Positions 18,763 through 28,700 of a DNA stretch of 54,845 bases are shown here, in pieces. The DNA lies in contig CAZUAH010000024.1 of the NCBI GenBank assembly GCA_964617665.1, forward strand, positions 1-54,845, written 5' to 3'. The notes below the pieces were generated by a model. It was given only the letters and a program-made list of their open reading frames with translations, was not told the DNA's origin and ran no database searches. Source of the stretch: JADHUC01 sp964617665. GTDB lineage: Bacteria; Planctomycetota; Planctomycetia; Pirellulales; Pirellulaceae. Numbering within the stretch: the first letter of the stretch is position 1; each line of letters begins with the position of its first letter. The translations under genes were made by a program, and so were the position numbers.

Positions 18763-20601
18763 ATGCGTAGAAGGCATATCAATGCTGGCTTTCGGGAGGG
18801 CGAAGCTCCCACTGAGCCGTCTCTTCCCGTAGTCTCGGCTCGGCAGGAGCCTCGCCCTCCCGGCTATGAAACCGCTTCCAGAGTATGGCTGGGCTTGCTA
18901 CTTCTTATCATGAGCAATCCAGTCACCGCTTTCTCGGCGGACACTATCGCGTGGAAAGGGAGTGGCAAGGGAGGCGCGGTTGCTGCTGGCGGAGGACCGG
19001 CTGTGGCGGCAGGTCTTCAATTGCTCGAGCAGGGCGGCAATGCGGCTGATGCCGCGGCTGCGACGCTTCTTGCTTTGACCGTGACGGATTACGGTTCTTG
19101 CGCGATTGGTGGAGAGGTCCCCGTCTTGATCTACGATGCCGAGAAAAAGGAAGTGAAGGTCCTTTGCGGATTGGGCCGAGCCCCGTTGGACCCGAAGGCG
19201 ATGGAGTGGTACTACGCTAAGGGGATTCCTTCGCGAGGCAGCATGAAGGCCGCACCCACACCCGGACACTTGGGCCTTTGCGTGACGTTGCTTAGATTGT
19301 ACGGGACGAAGTCGTTCGAAGAAGCGGCTACACCGACGCTGAAACTGCTTGATACAGGCAAGCTGGACGACCGGGCCAAGTTCTCCCCTAGAGGCAATTG
19401 GAATTCCGAGCTTGCGGCGAATCTTGCCGTCACCTTGCGCAAATGCGTGGAAGCCGAGCAAGAAACATCTGGAAGCCGTGAGCAAAAACTGATCGCGGCC
19501 CGCGATCGCTTCTACAAGGGAGACATCGCCGACGAACTTGAGGCGTGGTACATCGAGACTGGATCTTTCCTGCGCAAACGCGATCTTGCCGCCCACGAAA
19601 CGCTCGTCGAGGACCCTGTGTCGGTCAATTACAAAGGTTATACCGTCTACAAATGTGGACCATGGACTCAAGGCCCTTACCTCTGCCAGACCTTGCGTCT
19701 GCTGGAAGATCGTCGTCTGAAAAAGATGGGACGTTTGTCGGCCGATCACATTCACGTGGTAACCGAAGCGTTGAAGTTAGGATTCGCGGACCGTGACGAA
19801 TACTACGGTGATCCCCGCTTCGTGGACGTTCCACTCAAGTCGCTCCTCTCCGATCGTTACACATCGCTACGCCGTTCGCTGATTGACATGGAAGCGGCTT
19901 CACTGGCAAGGCGACCGGGCGATCCGTACGGGATGCGTCCACTGAAGGCCGAATCCGAGGAAGCTGGACCTCCGTCCGGCATACCGGTCAAAGACACGAC
20001 CACCTGCGTCGTAGCAGATCGCTGGGGCAACGTGGTAGCGGCCACACCAAGCTGTAATCTGGTCGGAAACCGCCCGGGACCGTCGGGCGTGACGCAAGGC
20101 AATCGCCTGCGCAGTCTTAACACCACGCCCGGCCACCCAAACCGCATTCAGCCGGGCAAGCGTCCACGCATTACCCTGACGCCAACCTTGGTCACAAAGG
20201 ACGGAAAGCCAGTCATCGCAATAAGTGTGGCCGGTGGGGATCTGCAAGATCAGACTACGCTGAACGCGTTCCTGAATCACGTCGAATACGGAATGTTGCC
20301 CGAACAAGCCGTGACGACTCCCCGGTTCAGCACGGCCCACCAGCAGAACTCCTTCGACCCGAACCCCAATCGCGACAAGGCGTTTGTCGCTCCGGGAAGC
20401 CTGGCGCTGAACGATGGTATTGCTTCGGAGGTCGTCGAAGAGCTGAAGACACGAGGACATAGACTGAGATCGCGCAATGGCAAAGAGACCACATCAGGCG
20501 CCATTGGCCATCCAGTCATGATCTATATCGATCAGCAGACCGGAACGATTCACGCCGCTGGCGATCCTCGAGCTGGCCGCCACGCCGGTGCGTTGGATTA
20601 G
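18763..20601 (+). CDS. gamma-glutamyltranspeptidase family protein (Ntn hydrolase)
   Basis: About 612 residues from the ATG at 18763, preceded by AAGGA. Family signatures include GGAVAAGGGPAVAAGLQLLEQGGNAADAAA near the N-terminus of the mature part, and KDTTTCVVADRWGNVVAATPS at the expected autoprocessing site, where a Thr in the DTTT run would be the nucleophile. SVAGGDLQDQTTLNAFLNHVEYG matches the small-subunit core. Length fits bacterial gamma-glutamyltransferases, which cleave gamma-glutamyl bonds in the periplasm. The N-terminus is odd: the basic start (MRRRHINAG) is separated from the hydrophobic core (VWLGLLLLIMSNPVTAFSA) by about 25 residues encoded by a dispersed palindrome. The glycan-poor neighbourhood gives no clue to substrate. 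Confidence 0.88.
   Translation: MRRRHINAGFREGEAPTEPSLPVVSARQEPRPPGYETASRVWLGLLLLIMSNPVTAFSADTIAWKGSGKGGAVAAGGGPAVAAGLQLLEQGGNAADAAAATLLALTVTDYGSCAIGGEVPVLIYDAEKKEVKVLCGLGRAPLDPKAMEWYYAKGIPSRGSMKAAPTPGHLGLCVTLLRLYGTKSFEEAATPTLKLLDTGKLDDRAKFSPRGNWNSELAANLAVTLRKCVEAEQETSGSREQKLIAARDRFYKGDIADELEAWYIETGSFLRKRDLAAHETLVEDPVSVNYKGYTVYKCGPWTQGPYLCQTLRLLEDRRLKKMGRLSADHIHVVTEALKLGFADRDEYYGDPRFVDVPLKSLLSDRYTSLRRSLIDMEAASLARRPGDPYGMRPLKAESEEAGPPSGIPVKDTTTCVVADRWGNVVAATPSCNLVGNRPGPSGVTQGNRLRSLNTTPGHPNRIQPGKRPRITLTPTLVTKDGKPVIAISVAGGDLQDQTTLNAFLNHVEYGMLPEQAVTTPRFSTAHQQNSFDPNPNRDKAFVAPGSLALNDGIASEVVEELKTRGHRLRSRNGKETTSGAIGHPVMIYIDQQTGTIHAAGDPRAGRHAGALD
18793..18862. repeat. dispersed palindrome inserted in the coding sequence of the gamma-glutamyltransferase
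   Basis: The arm CGGGAGGGCGAAGCTCCCAC... at 18793-18818 pairs with 18837-18862 at about 22 of 26 positions. The same element appears at 24898-24966. Here it is read in frame as the segment FREGEAPTEPSLP through ARQEPRPPG, placed inside the signal-peptide region. Confidence 0.8.
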
Positions 20602-20702
20602 CGACCGGGGTGTCCGCCGTGCGCGTGTTTGGTCAAGGCGCACTTCTCACATCGCCCGTCCCAAACGCATAAGGCATCGTTTGCGCACAGCTCGCGATTT
20701 TC

Positions 20703-20731
20703 TTGACAATCTGAGTTGGCGCGGCGACAAT
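20703..20731 (+). promoter_or_regulatory. candidate sigma70-type promoter for the isomerase-fold gene
   Basis: TTGACA at 20703 is followed after 17 bases by GACAAT at 20726, which matches the -10 consensus at four of six positions. It lies in the 219-base gap after the gamma-glutamyltransferase and would give a leader of about 80 bases before the ATG at 20821. Promoter consensus in planctomycetes is poorly defined, so this is tentative. Confidence 0.35.
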
Positions 20732-20820
20732 CCTTGTCGAGTTGTTGCCTCAGCGGGCGCGATACTCCTTCGAGGTCTGGACACGGTACCCGACGGTCGT
20801 ATTTGGAAAAGGGCTTGGCG

Positions 20821-22251
20821 ATGTGTGAACACTGTACGCGAAGAGGGTTCTTGGGAATGGGCGCCGCAAGCAGTTTGCTGCTGACAGGCGGAACGTGGAC
20901 GCATGCGCGAGCTTCCGAGCCGCCTTCGCAACCACGTAGCAAGTCGCGGATCTGTGTCATCTTTACGGGTACACCCCAACCGGAAGATCGCAACTGGGGT
21001 GCCGATCCCACGCAGATCACAGCAATGAAGGCTCGGCTCGCCGAGGCGGAAAAGAAGTTGGGAAATGTCGAGCTGGTCATCGGCGAGTCGCGCACCCCCC
21101 AGGAAACGACTGCGCTGTTGGAGAAAGTCGGGCCCAAAACACCCGTCCTGGCAATCAACGTGCAGAACTTTTCAATGACCCGCGTGATAAAACCCGTATT
21201 GGAGGCGGGGCATCCTATGGCTGTATTCTCGTTGCCAGCCAGCGGTCATGATTGGATGTATGTGCCTCGGGGGCGCCGGGAAGGACATCGCGTCGCGCTG
21301 CTGGCCAGCAGCGACTACGACGAGTTGGAGCGCGCGTTGCGTCTGCTGCGCGTGATTCCGATGATGCAGCAGACCAGGATTCTGCTGTTTCCTCCAGCCC
21401 GAGGCACCGAGCCGGCTTGCTCGCCCGAACAGGTCAAGGAGCGTCTGGGCGCCGATGTGGTGGCCTTCGAGCTGAAGGACATGGACGAGCTGCTCACGGC
21501 CACTGACGAAAAGGCGGTCCAAGCGGAAATCGACGCGTGGACCAAAGGCGCGAAACAGATCCTCGAACCAACAAAGGAAGACATCGAGAAGGCAGCTCGT
21601 GTCAGCGTCGTTTTGGACCGCCTCATGGAAGAGGTGAAGGCCGACGGATTGGCCATCGGAACCTGCATGGGATGGTTGCCGCGAGGATTTCCTTGCTTGG
21701 GGTTCACGCGTCTTCGCGACCGCGGCGTGCCGGCGGCCTGTGAAGGCGACATGGACTCGTTGCTGACCATGCTGTTGTTCCAGTACGCCGTTGACCGTGC
21801 CGGCTTCCAGGGCAACGCAACCTTTGACACGTCGCGAAACGCCCTGTGGACCGCCCATTGCACGGCGCCTCTGAAGATGGAAGGCCCGGACAGTGAAGAG
21901 GCTCCCTATCTGCTGCGTGGGCATTCCGAGGTCGGCGGCAGCGGCTGTGTGCCCGAGATCCAGTACCGTATTGGCCAAATCATCACTCGCACGAAGTTGA
22001 TCAATCTGGACACGATCCTTGTGTCAACAGGCGAGATTATCGATGTCCCGGAGAAGGCCGTGCACGGCTGCCGTACGCAGATCGTCACGGAAGTCCGCGA
22101 CGCGGCCAAAATGGCGGCGAATTGGAGCAGCGCACTGGAGACCGAGGACGCTATGACGCTTCTGCACCGCGTGGTGTTCTACGGCGACCACATGCAAGAC
22201 GTGCGGCACTTGGCCGACTTGATGGGCATGAATGTCGTCGAGGAGGGTTGA
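20821..22251 (+). CDS. Tat-exported L-fucose/L-arabinose isomerase-fold protein
   Basis: 476 residues from the ATG at 20821; an upstream in-frame start would put a low-complexity Arg/Ser stretch before the signal and is rejected. The signal CTRRGFLGMGAASSLLLTGG fits the twin-arginine consensus. The mature part has the layout of the fucose/arabinose isomerase superfamily. VLAINVQNFS closes an N-terminal Rossmann-like half, AIGTCMGWLPRGFPCLGFTRLRDRGVPAACEGD matches the central domain, and a beta-barrel end contains AHCTAPLKM and LRGHSEVGGSG. Glu and Asp residues at ACEGDMDS are plausible metal ligands. True isomerases are cytoplasmic, so export after folding with a cofactor suggests a changed role, perhaps sugar binding. 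It is convergent with the PQQ-like gene. Confidence 0.75.
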   Translation: MCEHCTRRGFLGMGAASSLLLTGGTWTHARASEPPSQPRSKSRICVIFTGTPQPEDRNWGADPTQITAMKARLAEAEKKLGNVELVIGESRTPQETTALLEKVGPKTPVLAINVQNFSMTRVIKPVLEAGHPMAVFSLPASGHDWMYVPRGRREGHRVALLASSDYDELERALRLLRVIPMMQQTRILLFPPARGTEPACSPEQVKERLGADVVAFELKDMDELLTATDEKAVQAEIDAWTKGAKQILEPTKEDIEKAARVSVVLDRLMEEVKADGLAIGTCMGWLPRGFPCLGFTRLRDRGVPAACEGDMDSLLTMLLFQYAVDRAGFQGNATFDTSRNALWTAHCTAPLKMEGPDSEEAPYLLRGHSEVGGSGCVPEIQYRIGQIITRTKLINLDTILVSTGEIIDVPEKAVHGCRTQIVTEVRDAAKMAANWSSALETEDAMTLLHRVVFYGDHMQDVRHLADLMGMNVVEEG

Positions 22252-22260
22252 CAGCGTCGC

Positions 22261-22285
22261 CTCTCCTCGTGCACCGGCGGGAGAG
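22261..22285. terminator. possible bidirectional terminator between convergent genes
   Basis: CTCTCC at 22261-22266 pairs with GGAGAG at 22280-22285 across a 13-base loop, within the 39 bases that separate the stops of the isomerase-fold gene and the PQQ-like gene. The T-content after the stem (ATTGTTCACTT) is modest, so the call is tentative. Confidence 0.35.
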
Positions 22286-22290
22286 ATTGT

Positions 22291-23547
22291 TCACTTGGCC
22301 CGGATGTCGTAAGCATACAGATCCGGGCCGCCACGCAAGTACAGTCGTCCGCCGCAAACAATCGGGTGTGCGAGATACGAGTTGGGAGGTCTGCGCGGCA
22401 GTTCAAATTGGCTGACGATCTCGAATCCGTCGGGCGTGATGGCCAGCAACGACATCGTGCCCCGGTAGCCCAGGCAGTACAACATCCCATCGGCGGCCGT
22501 GATGCCCACCTTTCCCAGAGTCCTGTCCGTCTTGATCGTTTTACCGGTCATGAAGTCGACGCAATAGAAGTGTTTCCCGCCACCTCGGCAACTGCAGCCG
22601 TACAGCCTGCCGTCGATCAGCAACGCGCCGCTGTGGCAATCGTCTAGATCCTCACGATACCAAACGGTCGACGCCGATTTCGTATCCGGATCAATCTTCA
22701 GCACCGTGCCGCCCGACGAGTGCCCGCAAGCGACAAACACATACCCGTCATGGAAGACCGGCGTCAGGGAGTTCTGCGGCGAACGCGGAACAAAAGGCGC
22801 CGACCAGACAAGCTTGCCTGTCTCGACATCCACGCCAACTACGGACCTCTGGGTCAGCGTGAGCAACTGACGCACACCGCCGTACGTCGTTACCCTCGGG
22901 GAACAGTAGGCAGCGCTGTGCTCTATTTCAGTGTTGGTCCAGATGGTTTCGCCGGTGCGTTTGTCAAGAGCGACAACGCGGCCTCTTGCGCCTCCCGGCA
23001 TGCACAAGACCTTGTTGCCATCCACAACCAGATTCTCCGACAACGCCCAAATGCCGAAACGCGCGTCGAATTCCTCCTTTAGATCTACCGCCCAGACGGG
23101 TTTGCCGGTCTTGGCCTCGCAAGCCGCCAACCGTCCATGCGGATTCATGTGATACAGCGTACCTTCATCGTAAGTGGGTGTTGCACGCGATCCCGGCGAG
23201 GACCCACGCCACGCCACGCCGTTGGATGCCTCCCACAAAAATTCGCCATCCATGTTCAATGCCAGGATCTTCTCCTGACGATCGAAGTCTCCTGCCGTGA
23301 AAATCATCCCATCAGCGATCGAAACGCCCGAGTACCCTTTGCCGCACGACGAGTACTTCCACAGCAGCTGCGGGCCGCCTTCGGGCCATTCCTTCAAGAG
23401 CCCGGTCTCGGGCGAGATATTCGTCCGGCCAGGACCATGGAAATCGGGCCAACTGGCGTCATCCGCTCCGGGCAGCCGCTGAGCCCAGGTGAGCGCTACG
23501 ACGAAAATCGGTGTGGTCACTGCAACAACAATCTGTCTCCTGGTCAT
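22291..23547 (-). CDS. exported PQQ-like beta-propeller protein
   Basis: 418 residues from the ATG at 23547, chosen because GGAG lies just upstream; the open frame extends 15 codons further. A signal peptide (MTRRQIVVAVTTPIFVVALTWAQRLPGA) leads into WPDFHGPGRTN, the usual opening of planctomycete PQQ-like propellers. Blades repeat the pattern in which a residue such as LALNMDGEFLWEA, AACEAKTGKPVWAV, VALDKRTGETIWTN or VGVDVETGKLVWSA ends in Trp. The propeller resembles BamB and quinoprotein folds. I see no clear quinone-binding or catalytic residues, so it may be a scaffold or a glycan binder. It is the last gene of a minus-strand run with the PfkB kinase and the truncated exported protein. 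Confidence 0.85.
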   Translation of the reverse strand: MTRRQIVVAVTTPIFVVALTWAQRLPGADDASWPDFHGPGRTNISPETGLLKEWPEGGPQLLWKYSSCGKGYSGVSIADGMIFTAGDFDRQEKILALNMDGEFLWEASNGVAWRGSSPGSRATPTYDEGTLYHMNPHGRLAACEAKTGKPVWAVDLKEEFDARFGIWALSENLVVDGNKVLCMPGGARGRVVALDKRTGETIWTNTEIEHSAAYCSPRVTTYGGVRQLLTLTQRSVVGVDVETGKLVWSAPFVPRSPQNSLTPVFHDGYVFVACGHSSGGTVLKIDPDTKSASTVWYREDLDDCHSGALLIDGRLYGCSCRGGGKHFYCVDFMTGKTIKTDRTLGKVGITAADGMLYCLGYRGTMSLLAITPDGFEIVSQFELPRRPPNSYLAHPIVCGGRLYLRGGPDLYAYDIRAK

Positions 23548-23752
23548 AGTAACTCCAAGATGGCTGCGTGTTATCTGTTTGTTTAGTCGCAAGTCATTTC
23601 AATGGCATGCTAACCTCGCCACGGGCGTCTCGCAATCCGAGCGTGTCTCGAATCCTGGAAAGTGGGCCTGGAGTTGCGCACGTCAATAGCAGCTGCGACC
23701 TATGACTATTCTTGCCACCCTTTCTTCTGGGCCGATGCCAATGTTGGCAACG

Positions 23753-24766
23753 TCACGGGTGTGTTTCGTGCCAGCGGTCGATGACTTGTTGTGGTGTTGC
23801 TGTGCCTGTGGTCCCCAGTTGCTGGACGGTGATCGAGGCCACCAGGTTTGCGATTGCGGCCGCTTCGCTTTCGTTCGCGCCCGCCAACAGGCTCATGACG
23901 ATCGCGGCCGTTGCACTATCGCCGGCGCCCACGATGTCGATAGGGCCAGCGACTGGATAGCCGGGGACGCGGGAAACGTTGCCGTCGGGGGTCGCCACCA
24001 ACAGACCGCTTTCACCCCGTGTACAAAACACGTGGCGTTCTGTTCTTTCCGTCAGTTTCGTCGCGGCCGCCTCGACGGCCGTCTCGCCACCGCTGGCTTC
24101 GATAATCTCCGATTCGTTGCCCTTCAAGATGCCAAAACGGAAGCGGCCGAGGGACTGGCGGCTGTCCACGTAAACGAGTTTACCGGGATCTTCGCGCGAA
24201 AGCTGTTCTAACTCCGTGCGCACCTGATCATTCACGACCCCCTGATTCTCTTCGGCCACCTGATCTAAGACGATCAGCCCGTCGCAGGTCTGAAGTGCCT
24301 CCCGCAAATGCTGGCACACCGCGATGCGCATTTCGTCGCTCAGTGGCGATCGCGTTCGCACGTCCAGGCGGTTTAATTCGCGCCACTGGCCGTCTGTTTC
24401 TGGCTTCAGCGGCTTGATGTAGGTGGGCGTTAGACGGTCGCGTGCACGGAGGATGTGGGCGGTATCGACCGGTAGCGATTCGAGTTCGCGGACCAAATCG
24501 TATCCGTGACCGTCATCCCCGATCACTGTTACCGGTTTCATCTGACCGACACCGAGCGCCGCGAGATTGCTCATCACCGTGCCCAATGCTCCCGGGCTGT
24601 TCCTAACACGGACAACCTGAAAAGCCTCTAGACCGGTTTCGATGGAATACTCTTCCACCTCCGGTTCGATTTCGAGATAACGATCCAAGAACAAGTCGCC
24701 TACCAGGCCGATCGTCAGACGTGGAAACGTCTCCAGGGCAGCAGTCAGCCGTTCGAGCGTGATCAT
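23753..24766 (-). CDS. PfkB/ribokinase-family carbohydrate kinase (heptose-kinase-like)
   Basis: 337 residues; the ATG at 24766 has GGAG about 10 bases upstream. The C-terminal PfkB signature DIVGAGDSATAA (277-288) is intact, with Asp283 as catalytic base and GAGD forming the anion hole. The N-terminal LVGDLFLDRYLE and the SPGALGTVMSNLAALG loop (57-72) resemble RfaE/HldE-type heptose kinases more than ribokinase or fructokinase. KGNESEI (215-221) is the nucleotide-side motif. It should phosphorylate a sugar in the cytoplasm with ATP. No nucleotidyltransferase domain or heptose pathway gene is nearby, so the substrate is open. Upstream and downstream genes on the same strand encode exported proteins, with gaps of about 200 bases, so they may be separate units. 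Confidence 0.88.
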   Translation of the reverse strand: MITLERLTAALETFPRLTIGLVGDLFLDRYLEIEPEVEEYSIETGLEAFQVVRVRNSPGALGTVMSNLAALGVGQMKPVTVIGDDGHGYDLVRELESLPVDTAHILRARDRLTPTYIKPLKPETDGQWRELNRLDVRTRSPLSDEMRIAVCQHLREALQTCDGLIVLDQVAEENQGVVNDQVRTELEQLSREDPGKLVYVDSRQSLGRFRFGILKGNESEIIEASGGETAVEAAATKLTERTERHVFCTRGESGLLVATPDGNVSRVPGYPVAGPIDIVGAGDSATAAIVMSLLAGANESEAAAIANLVASITVQQLGTTGTATPQQVIDRWHETHP

Positions 24767-24897
24767 TTTCGTCTACTCCAATGATGCCTCTACAGGAAAA
24801 GGTACGCTCAACCAAGTTTCCCGAAAAGATCCCTACGGAGTAGATTGTGGCAGAAGCACGCGGCAGTGGCCGTAGTGCGTAGAAGCGGTTTCAAGAC

Positions 24898-24966
24898 CGG
24901 GAGGGCGAGGCTCCCGTGAGCCGAAACCGCGGGAAAACATGGCTCAGCAGGAGCTTCGCCCTCCCG
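24898..24966. repeat. dispersed palindrome, best-preserved copy
   Basis: CGGGAGGGCGAGGCTCCC... (24898-24922) and its near complement GGCTCAGCAGGAGCTTCGCC... (24941-24966) flank an 18-base loop. GGTTTCAAGACCG before and CCGGTTTCAAAATCC after give a short direct echo. The element ends 11 bases from the stop codon of the truncated exported gene and about 130 bases upstream of the PfkB gene. Confidence 0.85.
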
Positions 24967-24976
24967 AAATCCGGTT

Positions 24977-25573
24977 TCAAAATCCCGTTAGTAAGTCATA
25001 AAACCACGGCCTACGGCTAGCCCAAAACACAAGCGAAAACATCTTCAACAGCGCGCCCCTAAGCGGTCCCTGAGTCAAGCCGTGAGGAGAACTTGCATTC
25101 TGGATATCCTGGGCGGCCAAACGCAGCTTGCCGCCAACCGGTTCGATGTAGAGCGTCAGGTGACTGGCCGCCGGACCGTGCCATTTCGAGTTTTCGGTCG
25201 TGAGGAAGTGAGTCAAATGCGGGTGGTAGTTCCGACCACTCCAACCCCAGCCTTTCGAGAGTTTCAAATAGAATCGGATGGCGATCTGATCGGTGGGCTC
25301 GAACAAACGCCGCACGGGCGAGGACCCCTGGACCTTCGCTTCGCCATCCGTCCACTCGTACTCGATGCAGCCTTTGCCGGCCATCGCATCGCCGAATACC
25401 CTAAACCGGCTTCCGTCATACCAACCTCGTTGCGCAAGGTTCGCGTCCTCGAAGCTCTCGCTGAACCGCACGACTTCCGATTTCGTATCAGCTTCCGCGG
25501 CGCGGCTCGTCGGCGCAACTATTAGAATGCTTACGCCGATCACCAGGACCATCAATCGCGATTGGAGTATCAT
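24977..25573 (-). CDS. exported jelly-roll-like protein, probably truncated at its 3' end
   Basis: 198 residues; the ATG at 25573 has AAGGACG upstream. A signal peptide (LMVLVIGVSILIVAPTSRAAEA) is followed by a region with the look of a LamG/lyase-type jelly roll: FSESFEDANLAQRGWYDG, GKGCIEYEWTDG, IRFYLKLSKGWGWSG, HGPAASHLTLYIEP. The fold seems cut short. After GLTQGPLRG the last 25 or so residues (ALLKMFSLVFWASRRPW onward) look unrelated and end just before a dispersed palindrome. Planctomycete proteins of this type are longer, as far as I recall. The likely history is loss of the C-terminal third by insertion or deletion, leaving a gene that may no longer work. Function unknown; carbohydrate binding or cleavage is a guess. 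Confidence 0.6.
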   Translation of the reverse strand: MILQSRLMVLVIGVSILIVAPTSRAAEADTKSEVVRFSESFEDANLAQRGWYDGSRFRVFGDAMAGKGCIEYEWTDGEAKVQGSSPVRRLFEPTDQIAIRFYLKLSKGWGWSGRNYHPHLTHFLTTENSKWHGPAASHLTLYIEPVGGKLRLAAQDIQNASSPHGLTQGPLRGALLKMFSLVFWASRRPWFYDLLTGF

Positions 25574-25775
25574 AAGGTCGTCCTTTCCTCGTAAAACGAA
25601 CCGTTGCCCGAAGATCCAAACCTCGAGTACGACTCATGCGTAATTGGTGACCTCCGACCAAGATCCTATCCGTCCGAGTACGAATCTACAAGAATTCAAG
25701 GTACATTGAGAGCTAAGGATGGACGCATCTTAGATGAGGCTCGTTGCTGTCCCGAGGGAGAAGGATGTAGACACA

Positions 25776-28700
25776 ATGATGGTATTGGCGCTGCTGGCGG
25801 TTGTCACTGCGAACGATGGCTCAGTCCAGGAGGCTTCTTCCGGCCCATTCCGCAATGGATCGTTCGAGATCGCCGGCGCAAACGGTGTTGCGGAGGGATG
25901 GGCTCGCAGTGGACCCGGCCGAGCGGACCTCGACTCGGCGATTCGACGGGATGGCCGGGTCAGTCAGCGCATTCAGGGTCTGACCAAAAGTCAGACAGCC
26001 TTGTGGCAAGACGTGCGAGTGGACCCGGCGGCGACGCTGCTGTTTCGCGCGTGGGTCAAGTCCGACGGACGTGTCGTGGCTCAAGTCGGCAAGTGTTATG
26101 CCGCGTATCACAGGCAAGGCGAATGGCAGCAGTTGGTCGCTTTGGCTCGGCCGGAACTCGACGGCTCGCTGCGCATCCGCTTCCTCATGAGGTCCCTTAC
26201 CGACGAGCCGGCCATCGTGTGGCTGGACAATGCGTCCCTTGTGCCCGTCCAGCGATCGGAGTATGCGCCCAAGCGACGCGGTCGCTTCGGTACGACGCGA
26301 TTGGCAAAGGACGGCCATTCACTTGTATGCATTGTCTATCCAAGCGAAGGCGAGCATTGGATCAAACTCGCCGAGCGTGTGAGGGATCGCATCGAGCAGG
26401 TCGCGGGAGTACGGCCGAATGTTGTTTCTGATGTTGAGGCCACGGAAAATGGCCCTCCCGTGCTCAAGGCCGAGTACAGGAACCGTCCTTTGATCCTGAT
26501 TGGGCGACTCGGAGTGAATCGCGCCATGTGGGCCGCGTACAACCGATTCCTGTGTGCGGTCGACGGCTACTATCCGGGCGGCGACGGCTATGTGGTGCGC
26601 ACGGCGGCCAACGTTTTCCGCAACGGACACAACCATCTGATCCTCGGCGGTAGCACGGATCGCGGTGCGGAACGAGCGGTGGAACGATTCATCGAACTGC
26701 TGGCGGGCGCGGAAGTACCGTGGCTGCTGGATGTCCAGCTCGGTGGCGACTGCCTGGCGTCATTCCAGGAATACGACCAACGCTGGGGCACGGACCCATT
26801 GAGTGTGGTCCCACCGCCAATCGACTCCGGCTATCAGACCGTTCGTCGTTGGTACGAGAATGCCATGGGCTACTACTGGTCCGGTTGGGATAGCTTCCGC
26901 GAGCGGATGCTCGAAAATCTCGATACGGTCTTGCAAGATCAGGCCTACACACACCATTACCTTGCCGAGTTTCTGGTCCGAACTCACAACATGCTCGCGG
27001 AGAGCGACGCTCTGTCCGACGAGCAGCGAAGCGGCCTGGATCGCTTGATCGCTCAGAACTTCTGGGATTTCATGCTGGGCCCTGATTTAAGTTGGATGAC
27101 GACCTTCTCGCCGCCGTACGATGTGATTCGTCTCACGAATCGCCACAGCATCGCTCCGTGGCTGGCGGACTTGACAATGGCCGACTTCCTTCACGAGCAT
27201 TTCGAGCTGGACGAGGATTTGGCGGACATCGTAGCGTTTCGTCGTAGCGAGAAGCACGCGTTCTTCCGTCACTGGGTCAGCGAACGTTGGAGCCCAAGTC
27301 CACCAGGCGCTCACAACGGAATAGGCTGTCACGAGGAGATCGTCGCCGCCATGTTCCGCTATGCGTTGGAACACGAACGATATGCGTTCTTCGACCGCGG
27401 CCACGCTCGTCGCGCCCTGCACCTGGATTTCACGGATCATCACACCGGCTCGCTCACTCGTCCCAGCGACGGACAAGATGCGTCGCTGCTGTTGGGCATC
27501 TTGGCTCATTACTACCGGGACGGGCGCTATCTTCGTCTGCTTCGGTCGCCGCCGTTTGGGGCGTCACGCAAGCTGTTCCAGGGGCGTTATGTCTGTGGGG
27601 TTCACCGTTACGTTCAAGGAGCGGAACTCGCTGAGATGCCGCTCAACAACTTCGCAGGTATGCAACTGCCCGAATTCTCCCCGCACCAGAAGCGAAACTT
27701 GTTGCATTTCGGTGGACCGCGATTCCGCAGGACCACCATGGACGCGTCTGACGCTTTCAATTTCGTTGCCTTCCGAAGTGGTTTCGATTCCGACGACGAC
27801 TACCTGGCCGTGAGCGGAGTTGCCGCTGGTTGTTCGCCCGGTGCGATTCTTGCGCTGGCCTCTCACGATACGCATTGGCTTACCCGACAGGCAACATCGG
27901 TTGTCTCGGACCAGAACCCGTCGTACTTGGACCAGAACGCCGTACACGTGTTGCGCGTCGATCGGTTGAGCGACGATCCGCGCCCGTATGCATCCGTGGC
28001 TCGGTCCAACTACACGGCCGAATGGTCTGGCGGCGGGGCCGTAGGATTCACACTCGATCCCTTTGCCGGCACGCGCTGGCGGCGCGAGATTGCCTGGTTG
28101 GGAAGAGGACTCTACCTGGTGCGGGATACGGTAACGCCTACCGGCCCGGGCCAGTATCAGGTGATGGTCAGTTGGCACCCCATGGGTCGAGGCTCATGGG
28201 ACGGTCAAGCGTGGACTAGCACATCTCGCTCCGGCCGTTTTCGCATAACGCCGATCGGCAAAGGCTTTCGCCTGCTCGTTGATGAAACAGATGGGATACA
28301 TATTCGCTTCGCAACAACACATGCGCTAAAGGCGGGCGAGTCCTGCACGATCGTCTCGGTTCTTCAGTCTTATCGTGACGATACTGCGCGGTGTGTCCGC
28401 GTCGATGGGCAGGAAAGCATCTGGCTGACGTCAACGAGCCGCGTGCCACGAGCGATCCGCGTGCAATGGCCCGCCGGGCGGCCGCCGCAGGTGGAACACC
28501 GCGAAGACCGGCCGGCCAGCCTAATCGCGCCTTCGGTGAAATCCGCGGACGCGGGTATGTCCGCTATTGATTGCACAGATGGATGGCATACCGCGTGGAC
28601 GTACGACGGATTACAGCGACCGGCACGCGTTACGGTGGCGCGCAATCTTCCTAACGATGTCGTCGACCTGGGTGGGGTCGTGGATCTGGCCGAGATCCGA

